DNA of 24,721 nt from a virus. Shown piece by piece: positions 6,105 through 13,953 of this stretch. How positions within the stretch are numbered: the first letter of the stretch is position 1; every line of letters starts with the position of its first letter. Under the pieces are notes generated by a model, which was not told the DNA's origin, did no database searches, and worked only from the letters and a program-made list of their open reading frames with translations. The stretch spans positions 1 through 24,721 of IMG/VR virus record IMGVR_UViG_3300042868_001482; one strand, given 5' to 3'. The position numbers and the translations under genes were made by a program.

Positions 6105-7853
6105 ATGGCAACAACTCCTCAATCACTGACACCTGCACAGGTTGCTCAGATTGTAGCCGCAGGTCGTGGAAGTACTGTCAATATTGGCGGTACTTTGTAT
6201 GGCGGTAACTGGGCTGATATTGGTGATGGTGAGTCTAGACAAGAAGGTGCTCTTGCAGGTATTTATGGTTCTACAGGTATAGACCAAGCAGGTCAGCCTT
6301 TTTACTCCTATGATCCTTCAGGTGCTTTTACAGGGCAAGGTACAACTAAGGCAAGTCAATCATTCTTTGGTGGCTTAGCAGATGCTTTTAAAGATCCCGT
6401 AGTATTAGCAGCTTTAGGTGGTGCTGGTTACGCTGGTTTATTTGGTGGTGGCGGTGCTGCAGCTGCAGGTTTAACAGCTACTGAAGCCGCTGGACTAGGT
6501 TTAACAGCCGCAGAAGCATCAGCTTTAGGTCTTTCAGCTTCAGAGTTTGCAGCAGCGGCAGGAACAGCAGGGGTTGCAGGAGCAGCAGGAACAGCGGGAG
6601 CTTCAGGACTTACAGCTTCTCAAATTGCTAACTTAGCTAGGGCTGGTATCAGTGTTGCAGGGCTTATAGGTGCTGGTAACGCTGTCTCTAATATTGGAAA
6701 CAACAGAACAACCACTGCTACGCCTACTCCAGTGACTTACTCAGGTGGTGGTGCTGGCGCTGGTTACTCTCCTGACTACTTCAGTCAAGTACAGAGCAAC
6801 TACAATAGCTTGATGCCCGGAGTTCCTCGTAATGTTGCAAGTCCATTGCAGAACTGGTATTCAACTCAATTCAATCCCGGAGCTTCTGTTACAGGTAGTT
6901 TGTTTGGTGACATGGCTGGAGGTACTCCTGCAGGTAGCATGACTCCTACAACTCTTAAGCCTATAACTACCACTACTACACCAATAACTACTACTACACC
7001 TGTAATTACTGCTACTGCTGTTACTCCAACATACACTAACTTAACTAAGACAAGTACTGCTACAGATGTCTCTAAAGCTTATGCTGACTTTATTAAGAAT
7101 TCTGGTGGTAATACAGCAGCTAACAGAAAAGCAGCTACTGACTATTTAACAAACTTAGGTTTAACACAAGATCAGATTGGTGCTTCTTATAACGCTTATT
7201 TAGATACCCTACCAGCTGCAGGAAATACCTATGACGTATTGAATGCTAAGGCTAATGCAGGTAATGTAACACAAGCATATTCTACCTTCATTAAAAATGC
7301 TGGTGGTAATACAGCTGCTAATAGACAACTTGCAACTGATTACTTAAAAGATATTGGTGTTTCAGACACACTTATAAATCAAGCTTACTCAGATTATTTA
7401 ACTACACTTCCAGCTGCAGGAAATACATATCAAGAATTAAATGCAACAGCTGCTCCCACTAATATTGCACAAGCGTATTCATCCTTTGTTGGTGGTGCTG
7501 GTGGAGACACTGCTGAGAACCAACAGACAGCTATTAATTATTTGAAGGATATTGGTCTTTCAGATGAGCAAATAAATCAAGCCTACAACACATATTTAGC
7601 AGGAACTACTACTGGTGGTGGTGGAATGATGTCAGCAGGACAAAGCACGACAGGAACTGCAGCTGCACCTAGTTATACAACTTTAGGAGCAAGTAGTTCT
7701 CCTCGGGATATTGCTCTTGCTTATGCTGATTTTGTAGCTTCAGCTGGTGGTGATACTCCTGCCAATCAACAATTAGCTATAGATTATTTAACAGGTCTAG
7801 GTGTATCTCAAGATACAATCAATTCAGCTTATGGACTATTTACAGGTGCTTAA
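6105..7853 (+). CDS. Gly/Ala-rich virion-associated protein with four C-terminal 66-residue repeats
   Basis: A 582-residue protein starting 5 bases after the previous stop. The domains seen are: a short N-terminal domain (about 1-90); a Gly/Ala-rich hydrophobic stretch with glycine-zipper spacing (about 95-200), which could insert into a membrane; a conserved-looking YSPDYFSQVQSNYNSLMPG segment with a downstream SPLQNWYST motif (about 221-261); a Thr/Pro linker (about 279-310); and four copies of a helical repeat at 319-368, 385-434, 451-500 and 533-582. The last copy ends exactly at the C-terminus. Each repeat follows the pattern AYxxF...GGxTxxNxxxAxxYLxxxGxxxxxIxxAY. Similar repeat units occur, in my memory, in environmental phage proteins without known function. 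It may be a fibre-base, internal or adhesin-like protein. I do not assign one. Confidence 0.6.
   Translation: MATTPQSLTPAQVAQIVAAGRGSTVNIGGTLYGGNWADIGDGESRQEGALAGIYGSTGIDQAGQPFYSYDPSGAFTGQGTTKASQSFFGGLADAFKDPVVLAALGGAGYAGLFGGGGAAAAGLTATEAAGLGLTAAEASALGLSASEFAAAAGTAGVAGAAGTAGASGLTASQIANLARAGISVAGLIGAGNAVSNIGNNRTTTATPTPVTYSGGGAGAGYSPDYFSQVQSNYNSLMPGVPRNVASPLQNWYSTQFNPGASVTGSLFGDMAGGTPAGSMTPTTLKPITTTTTPITTTTPVITATAVTPTYTNLTKTSTATDVSKAYADFIKNSGGNTAANRKAATDYLTNLGLTQDQIGASYNAYLDTLPAAGNTYDVLNAKANAGNVTQAYSTFIKNAGGNTAANRQLATDYLKDIGVSDTLINQAYSDYLTTLPAAGNTYQELNATAAPTNIAQAYSSFVGGAGGDTAENQQTAINYLKDIGLSDEQINQAYNTYLAGTTTGGGGMMSAGQSTTGTAAAPSYTTLGASSSPRDIALAYADFVASAGGDTPANQQLAIDYLTGLGVSQDTINSAYGLFTGA
7059..7850 (+). 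repeat. Four tandem coding repeats of about 198 bp
   Basis: Repeat starts, judged from the protein alignment, are at 7059, 7257, 7455 and 7701. The first three have a period of exactly 198 bases, and a 48-base insertion rich in glycine codons precedes the fourth. Between copies, the CCAGCTGCAGGAAATAC stretch (at 7210 and 7410) is nearly identical at DNA level, which suggests recent duplication of the first two units. Confidence 0.8.
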
Positions 7854-7859
7854 TATACT

Positions 7860-10511
7860 ATGACAACAATTATCACAAAGAATAGCAGTACAGCCTCAGC
7901 AGCTCCTGCTTCAGGTGACTTAACCAAAGGTGAGTTAGCTGTTAACGTAACAGATAAGAAACTGTACACCAAAGACAATAGTGCAGCTATTGTTAAGATT
8001 GTAGGTTCCTTAGGTAATCAAGAAGCTTCAGCAGCTGCCATTACAGGTGGTACTGTTGCTGGAGTAGCTCAAACTGGTGGTACTATTAATAATACTCCCA
8101 TTGGTGGTACTACAGCTGCAGCAGTAACAGGCACTGTAGTTACAGCCACTACTAACTTTGTAGGTGCTTTGACTGGAGCTGTGACTGGTAACACAGCAGG
8201 TGTTCACACAGGTGCTGTCACTGGTAATGTCACTGGTAACGTAACAGGTAACGTAACAGCTTCCACAGGTACTTCAACATTCAACAATGTAACCATTAAC
8301 GGTACGTTGGACATGGATAGTGGTACTGCAGCTACTATTACAGGTCTTCCAACACCTACTAACTCAGGTGATGCAGCTAATAAGTCCTATGTAGATACAT
8401 CTATTAGTAACCTTATTGGTACAGCTCCTTCAACATTAGATACCTTGGGTGAGATCTCTGATGCCTTAAATGATGATGCTAATATTGCAGCTACGTTAAC
8501 TACAGCTATTGCAGGTAAACTTCCTTTAGCTGGTGGTACGATGAGTGGTGCTATTGCGATGGGTACGTCTAAGATTACTGGCTTAGGTACTCCAACTGCA
8601 GGTACTGATGCTACCACTAAGACTTACGTAGATGGTGTTGGTGATGCTAAGTTAGCCTTGGCAGGTGGAACCATGACAGGTAACATTGTCATGGGTGCTA
8701 ACAAGGTAACATCTACAGCTACTCCTTCAGCTAACAGTGATTTAACAACTAAAGTATATGTTGATGGTATTTTGGGTAGTGCTACAGCAGCAGCTACGTC
8801 AGCTTCAGCAGCGGCTACTTCAGAGACTAATGCTGGTAACTCAGCCTCTGCAGCTTCATCATCGGCCTCTGCAGCCAGTGCCTCTGCTAGTTCAGCTGCA
8901 TCGTCCTATGATAGCTTTGATGACCGTTACTTAGGTTCTAAAGCAACTGCACCATCTGTTGATAACGATGGTAATGCTTTGCTGACAGGTGCTTTGTACT
9001 GGAACACAGCTACAAATAACTTGTTTGTGTGGTCAGGCTCAACATGGACTAGCGCAGCGTTTACTGCTAGTGGCTTTGCTACTTTGACAGGCACAGAAAC
9101 CCTGACAAACAAAACGCTTACTGCACCAGTATTGACAAGCCCCAACATTACAACTGCATTGACTTTAACTAGTGCATCTGGCACATCAGGTCAAGTGCTT
9201 ACATCTGGTGGTTCTGGTGCTGCCCCTACATGGACTACTGTTGGTGCAACTCCGAGTGGCTCTAATACTCAAGTTCAATACAACAATGCTGGTGCATTTG
9301 GTGGCATTACTGGTGCTACAACTAATGGCACAGCATTGACCTTAACAGGCGCAATTCTTAATGGAACTATCGGTGCTACTACACCAGCATCGGGTAGCTT
9401 TACTACGCTTAATGCTACAGGTGTTACGACATTCTCTGCGGGAACTGCGGCATTACCCGCCTTGACAACAAGTGGCGACACAAATACTGGCGTATTCTTT
9501 CCTGCGGCAGATGTAATTGCTGCGAGTACGGGTGGTTCTGAGCGTTTACGTATAGATTCTAGCGGCAATGTTAGCATCGGGACAACAACGAATTCCACAG
9601 ACCCTTTATATATCAAAGGTTCTAATGCAAGTCAGTTATATACCACACATGAAAATTCTGCAGCGGGAGATACTGGTTTTCACTTAAAAAGAAGTGGAGG
9701 TACAACCAATGACGCATATATGTATCTTCCGTTAGGCTCAACTGATTTGAGATTTTATAATGGAGGTGGTGACAGAATCACAATACAAGGAAGTGGCAAC
9801 GTAGGTATAGGCGATACAAATCCTACTAACGCAAAACTTGTTGTTACTGGTGGTGGGATTGCTACCTCAATTATGACCAGTACTGTTGCACGATTTAGTG
9901 GCAGTGGTAATTCTATTCTCATTGGTGATGATGGAACTGATGGTGTAATTGGCGTAGGTAACTCTAGTTCAAATTTAGGATTTTTATCTCGTGTTGCTGG
10001 TGTTTATACAAAAACAATGGTGCTTACGTCAGCGGGTTATTTGCTTCTAGGATATACAACCAGCAATGGTAGTTATAACTTGCAAGTAAACAGTCAGATT
10101 TTTGCAACTTCATCTACTATTGCTACATCAGATGGTCGTTACAAAGAAGATGTAATTCCATTATCGGGTGCGCTTGATTTAGTTAATGCACTAAACCCAG
10201 TACAATTCAAATGGAAAAACCATCCAGTTCATAATTTTGATAGACAACAACCAACTGTGGGTTTTATTGCTCAAGAAGTTCAACAAGTATTGGTAGACAA
10301 ACCATATTTAAATAGCATTATTAAACACAATGAATGTATTCTTGAAAAAGAAGAAAAAGATAGTAATGGAAATATTATAAAAGAAGCCGTTATTGAAGAT
10401 TTTTTAGGTATTGCAGAAGGTAACATGATTGCAATTTTGACAAAAGCAATCCAAGAACAACAAGCCCTAATTGTCTCGCTCAAAGCACGACTTGATGCCG
10501 CCAATCTTTAA
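7860..10511 (+). CDS. Tail fibre with C-terminal S74 intramolecular chaperone domain
   Basis: An 883-residue fibre. The N-terminus has a KGELAVNVTDKKLYTKD segment typical of fibres and receptor-binding proteins. Residues 122-133 are GNVT triplets. Three repeats of the GGTMxGxIxMGxxKI...TKxYVD kind lie at about 145-179, 221-258 and 265-302. An Ala/Ser-rich coiled stretch (307-349) leads into a YDSFDDRYLGSKA motif. The distal part has repeated T/G/N-rich beta segments. The last 127 residues (757-883) are an S74-type chaperone: S757-D-G-R760-Y-K762, a core LNPVQFKW, GFIAQEVQQV, and a final AIQEQQALIVSLKARL helix. Such domains trimerise the fibre and are cut off just before the serine. Codon use changes near 9030. 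Confidence 0.85.
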   Translation: MTTIITKNSSTASAAPASGDLTKGELAVNVTDKKLYTKDNSAAIVKIVGSLGNQEASAAAITGGTVAGVAQTGGTINNTPIGGTTAAAVTGTVVTATTNFVGALTGAVTGNTAGVHTGAVTGNVTGNVTGNVTASTGTSTFNNVTINGTLDMDSGTAATITGLPTPTNSGDAANKSYVDTSISNLIGTAPSTLDTLGEISDALNDDANIAATLTTAIAGKLPLAGGTMSGAIAMGTSKITGLGTPTAGTDATTKTYVDGVGDAKLALAGGTMTGNIVMGANKVTSTATPSANSDLTTKVYVDGILGSATAAATSASAAATSETNAGNSASAASSSASAASASASSAASSYDSFDDRYLGSKATAPSVDNDGNALLTGALYWNTATNNLFVWSGSTWTSAAFTASGFATLTGTETLTNKTLTAPVLTSPNITTALTLTSASGTSGQVLTSGGSGAAPTWTTVGATPSGSNTQVQYNNAGAFGGITGATTNGTALTLTGAILNGTIGATTPASGSFTTLNATGVTTFSAGTAALPALTTSGDTNTGVFFPAADVIAASTGGSERLRIDSSGNVSIGTTTNSTDPLYIKGSNASQLYTTHENSAAGDTGFHLKRSGGTTNDAYMYLPLGSTDLRFYNGGGDRITIQGSGNVGIGDTNPTNAKLVVTGGGIATSIMTSTVARFSGSGNSILIGDDGTDGVIGVGNSSSNLGFLSRVAGVYTKTMVLTSAGYLLLGYTTSNGSYNLQVNSQIFATSSTIATSDGRYKEDVIPLSGALDLVNALNPVQFKWKNHPVHNFDRQQPTVGFIAQEVQQVLVDKPYLNSIIKHNECILEKEEKDSNGNIIKEAVIEDFLGIAEGNMIAILTKAIQEQQALIVSLKARLDAANL

Positions 10512-10520
10512 GGAAACACC

Positions 10521-10820
10521 ATGTCAGTAACTTGGACAATCTCACAACTAGACCGCAAAACAGCAGATGGCTTTGTAACTACAGCACATTGGCAAGCCAC
10601 AGCAGTAGATGGAGACTACACAGCATCCATCTATTCAACTTGCTCATGGGCAGATGGCACAGTCAATACGCCTTATGCAGACCTGACACAAACCACAGTC
10701 CTTGGATGGGTATGGGCTAATGGTGTTGATAAGCAAGCCACAGAAGCGGCTCTGGCGGCTCAGATTGCTTTGCAGAAAGCACCAGTAATGGCTTCTGGCA
10801 CTCCTTGGGGTCAAGCATGA
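10521..10820 (+). CDS. Small protein following the tail fibre
   Basis: A 99-residue protein with an AAGGAAA site about 8 bases upstream of its ATG. It contains many tryptophans (SVTWTIS, AHWQA, CSWADG, GWVW), a central PYADLTQTTVLGWVWANG segment, and a short Ala-rich helix near the end. Comparable proteins with a TPYxDLT...LGWV segment are common downstream of tail-fibre genes in environmental phages and are listed as domain of unknown function. The role may be a fibre-associated or assembly protein, but that is inference from position. It uses GGC and A/C-ending codons like the distal fibre and unlike the genes further along. Confidence 0.65.
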   Translation: MSVTWTISQLDRKTADGFVTTAHWQATAVDGDYTASIYSTCSWADGTVNTPYADLTQTTVLGWVWANGVDKQATEAALAAQIALQKAPVMASGTPWGQA

Positions 10821-10957
10821 AGCTAGAACTAGACGTTAATGAGATTAACTTTGTATTGCAGACTCTTGGTGAATTGCCAAGCAAGTCAGGCGTTTGGCCC
10901 CTGATTCTTAAAATAAAAGAACAGGCTGAAGCGCAAATTCCTAAAGACTCGGAGTGA
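10817..10957 (+). CDS. Short conserved phage protein
   Basis: A 46-residue ORF read directly from the sequence, starting MKLELDVNEINFVLQTL, then GELPSKSGVWPLILKIKEQAEAQI, two helices joined by a turn. The ATG overlaps the previous stop (ATGA), so it is translated by coupling. Proteins of this kind, with a short hydrophobic N-terminal strand and an LGELP...PLI.KI..Q pattern, are frequent next to phage fibre genes and have no assigned function. It has no signal peptide or membrane segment. Confidence 0.62.
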   Translation: MKLELDVNEINFVLQTLGELPSKSGVWPLILKIKEQAEAQIPKDSE

Positions 10958-10960
10958 GTA

Positions 10961-11194
10961 ATGGAAAACGAAGTCACTCATAAGCAAATCTACGACAGGT
11001 TGGTTGAAGTTGAAACCAAAGTAGATAACATAGAAAAGAACACAGAACACGTAATCAAAGCTTTTAACGCTGCGTCAGGTGCTTTCCTAGTACTTGAGTG
11101 GATCGCTAAAGCTGTGAAACCTATTATTATTATAGGTGCTTTCTTCGGGGCTATTTGGTTAGCTATTGACAACAAATTTAATGGAGTAAAATAA
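10961..11194 (+). CDS. XhlA-like membrane protein, possible holin or holin-associated
   Basis: A 77-residue protein with a soluble N-terminal helix (residues 1-30, with a RLVEVETKVDNIEKN coiled-coil pattern) followed by one hydrophobic segment (about 42-68, with IIIIGAFFGAIWLAI). A charged helix before a single C-terminal membrane helix is the layout of haemolysin XhlA-type phage proteins, which help holins or anchor to the membrane. A GGAG site (10951-10954) lies 6 bases upstream of the ATG. Unusually, it lies in the fibre region, about 7 kb before the other lysis genes. It could instead be a membrane anchor unrelated to lysis. Confidence 0.55.
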   Translation: MENEVTHKQIYDRLVEVETKVDNIEKNTEHVIKAFNAASGAFLVLEWIAKAVKPIIIIGAFFGAIWLAIDNKFNGVK

Positions 11195-11196
11195 CT

Positions 11197-11469
11197 ATGG
11201 CATTGGCAACTCTTTTAAGTGGCGTAGCAGCCACAGGTGCTTCACAAGGTATTCGTACAGACGGTCTAGTACCAGCTCATGTACAGATTTCAGGTATTAC
11301 TGTCGGTACAGTGGCTGTTCAAGGCTCTGTAGACGGTTCAACATGGGCTACAGTGGCTACAGCTTTGACAGCTGACGGTATTGTAACTCTTGCATCACCT
11401 ACACCTTATATACGAGCTAATGTAACAGCTTTTACATCGGGTACTATTACAGTTAAAATCTTTTATTAA
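11197..11469 (+). CDS. Small beta-rich protein, possible virion structural
   Basis: A 90-residue, mostly beta-strand protein without charged clusters or membrane helices: alternating hydrophobic and Thr/Ser/Gly residues with VAVQGSVDGSTWATV and a C-terminal YIRANVTAFTSGTITVKIFY-type strand. The pattern resembles small decoration or adhesin-like domains. It starts two bases after the previous stop and is the last gene before the second promoter. No function is assigned. A virion decoration or fibre-tip protein is inference. Confidence 0.55.
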   Translation: MALATLLSGVAATGASQGIRTDGLVPAHVQISGITVGTVAVQGSVDGSTWATVATALTADGIVTLASPTPYIRANVTAFTSGTITVKIFY

Positions 11470-11485
11470 AACAAGTCTAAAAGGC

Positions 11486-11514
11486 TTGACATTAACACTA
11501 AAGTATGTTAATAT
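11486..11514 (+). promoter_or_regulatory. Second sigma-70 promoter, before the tail/ejection genes
   Basis: TTGACA at 11486-11491 and TAATAT at 11509-11514 are 17 bases apart, and the -35 matches the consensus fully. It is in the 67-base gap before the tail adaptor gene, 22 bases from the start codon. The AAAAGGC just upstream of TTGACA nearly matches the AAAAGAC upstream of the promoter at 3181. Transcription from it would cover the adaptor, nozzle and ejection genes and perhaps the lysis cassette. Confidence 0.8.
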
Positions 11515-11536
11515 ATTGATTATATAAGGAACATTA

Positions 11537-12187
11537 ATGGCTACGACATATCTACAGTTGGTTAACAACGTACTCATACGGTTAAGAGAAACTGAAGTAT
11601 CGTCAGTTAGTGATACTCCTTATAGTTCTTTGATTGGTGTGTTTGTTAATGATGCTAAGAGAGAGATTGAAGATGCTTATAACTGGAACTGTTTAACTAC
11701 TACCATTGTTATTCCTACAGTAGCGGGTACTCGTAACTACACATTGACAGGTTCAGGTCAAAGGTTTCGCACTGACGATGTCTTAAATGACACTCAAGAT
11801 GTACCTATGAGGTCAGTACCCACTAATTGGATGAACAGACAGTACTACATTGGTACTACTCAAAACGCATCTCCTATATACTATAACTACAGCGGTATCT
11901 CCAATGATGATACTCAGGTAGATTTATGGCCTCAACCTGATGGTGTCTATTCACTTAGGTTTGAATTAGTTATTCCTCAAGTTGACTTAACTGCCAATGC
12001 TGACCTATTAAAGGTTCCTCCTCATTTAGTACAGATGTTAGCCTACGCTAAAGCTGTTGGTGAACGAGGTGAGGATGGAGGTTCAGCTTTCAGTGAGATA
12101 TATCAGCAGTATCGTCTAGCCTTGGCAGATGCTATTGCCATTGAGAAGAATCGTTATGAAGAAGAAAACACTTGGATTGATGTCTAA
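11537..12187 (+). CDS. Head-to-tail adaptor (tail tubular protein A type)
   Basis: A 216-residue protein with AAGGAA upstream of the ATG. It starts MATTYLQLVNNVLIRLRE and contains the FVNDAKREIEDAYNW helix and the WPQPDGVYSLRFE strand typical of podoviral adaptor proteins (T7 gp11-type tail tubular A). The C-terminus ends in a long amphipathic helix with AYAKAVGERGEDGG and an EIYQQYRLALADAIAIEKN pattern. It would bind beneath the portal ring and join the nozzle. Its stop shares one base with the following start, as expected for a complex assembled with the nozzle. Assignment is by pattern and order. Confidence 0.85.
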   Translation: MATTYLQLVNNVLIRLRETEVSSVSDTPYSSLIGVFVNDAKREIEDAYNWNCLTTTIVIPTVAGTRNYTLTGSGQRFRTDDVLNDTQDVPMRSVPTNWMNRQYYIGTTQNASPIYYNYSGISNDDTQVDLWPQPDGVYSLRFELVIPQVDLTANADLLKVPPHLVQMLAYAKAVGERGEDGGSAFSEIYQQYRLALADAIAIEKNRYEEENTWIDV

Positions 12188-13725
12188 TGGTTGCTAAACT
12201 CTTAACCACGACTGTAGCAGCTCCTGGCTTTATGGGGCTGAATACACAGGATAGCTCAGTCTCTTTAGAGGCTGGTTATGCTACTGTGGCTAACAACTGT
12301 GTGATTGATAAGTTTGGACGTATTGGTGCTCGTAAGGGTTGGACTTTATCTCACGCTGTTAACAGTGATTTAAGCACTGCTGACGTTAAAGCTATTGGTG
12401 AGTTAATTGACAATGCTGGTAACTCATACATTATTGCTGCTGGTAACAATAAACTGTTTAAGCTTGTAGGTTCTACACTTACTTTGCTGACATACGGAGG
12501 TGGCGGTACAGCTCCTACAATCACAGACAGTCACTGGCAGATGGCTCCGTTGAATGGTGTCCTGTATCTGTATCAAGCTGGACATGATCCTTTAGTGTTT
12601 GACCCTACAGTCAGTACAACTACTTTTAGACGTATCTCTGAGAAGACTGGTTACTTAGGAACTGTGTCCAGTAACAATACAGTTATCAGTGCCTATGGTC
12701 GTACATGGAGTGCTAATAACGCTACAGTTAAGAGTACCATTCAGTTCTCAGACTTACTTGCAGGTCATGTCTTAAGTACTGGTACAGCTGGTACACTGGA
12801 TGTATCTCAGGTGTGGCCTAATGGTGCTGATGAGATTATATCCTTAGCAGCTCACAATAACTTCTTAATTGTCTTTGGTCGTAGACAGATTCTTATCTAC
12901 TCTAATGCTACTGACCCTAACAATCTAACACTATCAGATGCTATTACAGGTATGGGCTGTGTAGCTAGAGACTCAGTAGTAGCTACAGGTGGCGATGTTA
13001 TCTTCTTGTCTGACTCAGGTGTACGTTCATTGATGCGTACCATCCAAGAGAAGTCAGCACCTATGAGAGACATTAGTGCCAATGTACGTGATGACTTAGT
13101 GTTAGAGATTAGCTTAGAGACTGCAGCTGACATTAAAGCTGTATATTCAGATAAGGAAGCCTTCTATCTGTTGTCTCTACCAACTCGTCAGTTAGTGTAC
13201 TGCTTTGACATGAGAGCACCTCTACCTAATGGATCTAACAGGGTTACAACATGGGATGGTCTAGTTCCAACAGCTTTTAAGTATACTCGTAACAGAGACT
13301 TGTTAGTTGGTGAGTCTGGTTACATTGGTAAGTACGATGGCTACAAAGACAATGCTAACTCATACTTATTGAAATACTTTACTAACTACTTTGACTTTCA
13401 GTCACCTACTGTGATTAAGATTATGAAGAAGGTAGGCGTAACAGTTATTGGTGGTCAAGGATATGCAGTTACTTTAAAGTTTGGCTTTGATTACAGTGAC
13501 ATCTTGAACACCAGACAGTTTGATTTAGCCAATGCAGCTATTGCAGAATACAACATAGCTGAGTATAACATTGGTGAATATGGTGGGTCGGCCTTTGATA
13601 ATAAGATTATTAATATTGGTGGTTCAGGTAAGGTTATTCAGCTAGGCTTTGAAACCAATGTATTTAATAGATCAATATCCATTCAGAAACTTGATGTCTA
13701 TGTTAAGACAGGGAAGACACGATGA
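12187..13725 (+). CDS. Tail nozzle / stabilisation protein (tail tubular protein B or P22 gp10 type)
   Basis: A 512-residue protein following the adaptor with a TAATG overlap. The N-terminal region has the GFMGLNTQDSS and NNCVIDKFGRIGARKGW motifs common to phage tail nozzles. A series of short beta repeats follows, as expected for a beta-propeller-like nozzle (GGDVIFLSDSGVRSL, NNFLIVFGRRQILIY). Near the C-terminus there is a short repeat, IAEYNIAEYNIGEYGG (about residues 453-468). It would form the channel below the adaptor that closes the DNA exit and carries fibres. The single CCWGG site of the window lies near its start (12223-12227). Confidence 0.85.
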   Translation: MVAKLLTTTVAAPGFMGLNTQDSSVSLEAGYATVANNCVIDKFGRIGARKGWTLSHAVNSDLSTADVKAIGELIDNAGNSYIIAAGNNKLFKLVGSTLTLLTYGGGGTAPTITDSHWQMAPLNGVLYLYQAGHDPLVFDPTVSTTTFRRISEKTGYLGTVSSNNTVISAYGRTWSANNATVKSTIQFSDLLAGHVLSTGTAGTLDVSQVWPNGADEIISLAAHNNFLIVFGRRQILIYSNATDPNNLTLSDAITGMGCVARDSVVATGGDVIFLSDSGVRSLMRTIQEKSAPMRDISANVRDDLVLEISLETAADIKAVYSDKEAFYLLSLPTRQLVYCFDMRAPLPNGSNRVTTWDGLVPTAFKYTRNRDLLVGESGYIGKYDGYKDNANSYLLKYFTNYFDFQSPTVIKIMKKVGVTVIGGQGYAVTLKFGFDYSDILNTRQFDLANAAIAEYNIAEYNIGEYGGSAFDNKIINIGGSGKVIQLGFETNVFNRSISIQKLDVYVKTGKTR

Positions 13726-13952
13726 GCAACTATACAAAAGCTACTAACTTTGCAGTCAAGGATAGCCTGAATACAGGTAATGCTGCAAAGATTATTAAGG
13801 GTACTGAGATTAACACTGAGTTTGATAACATTGCTTCGGCAGTGAGTTCTAAACCTGATGCTAACAACGGTGCATTAACAGGAACAGCCACTGCAGTAAA
13901 TCTTACTGTCTCTGGTACATTTACAGCAACAGTAGACGGAGGCACATACTAA
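13722..13952 (+). CDS. Stand-alone fibre N-terminal domain protein
   Basis: A 76-residue protein starting MSNYTKATNFAVKDSLNTG with a KIIKGTEINTEFDNIASAV helix. This sequence is what usually begins long podoviral tail fibres, where it attaches the fibre to the tail. Here it is followed only by about 25 residues of fibre-like TGTATAVNLTVSG and stops. It could be an adaptor that docks a separate fibre, perhaps the protein at 7860-10511, or the remnant of a fibre gene. It overlaps the nozzle gene by four bases (ATGA), so it is still likely translated. The stop looks genuine, because the following ATG is used by another gene. Confidence 0.65.
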   Translation: MSNYTKATNFAVKDSLNTGNAAKIIKGTEINTEFDNIASAVSSKPDANNGALTGTATAVNLTVSGTFTATVDGGTY

Positions 13953-13953
13953 T

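Noticed and set aside
8224-8259. Short triplicate GGTAA-type DNA repeat considered as a regulatory repeat or origin iteron
   Set aside because: It is in frame and encodes GNVT repeats of the fibre shaft, so a coding explanation is sufficient.
9471-9500. TTGACA inside the fibre gene as a possible third promoter
   Set aside because: No acceptable -10 box at 16-18 bases and no gene start follows closely. The AAAAGRC prefix of the other two promoters is absent.
9275-9616. 113-residue ORF on the - strand inside the fibre gene
   Set aside because: It is a complement of repetitive Gly/Thr/Ala codons and its Val/Pro/Ala composition is typical of such shadows.
13543-13587. Short direct repeats considered as an attachment or recombination site
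   Set aside because: They encode the AEYNI repeats of the nozzle protein in frame, and no integrase is present in the window.
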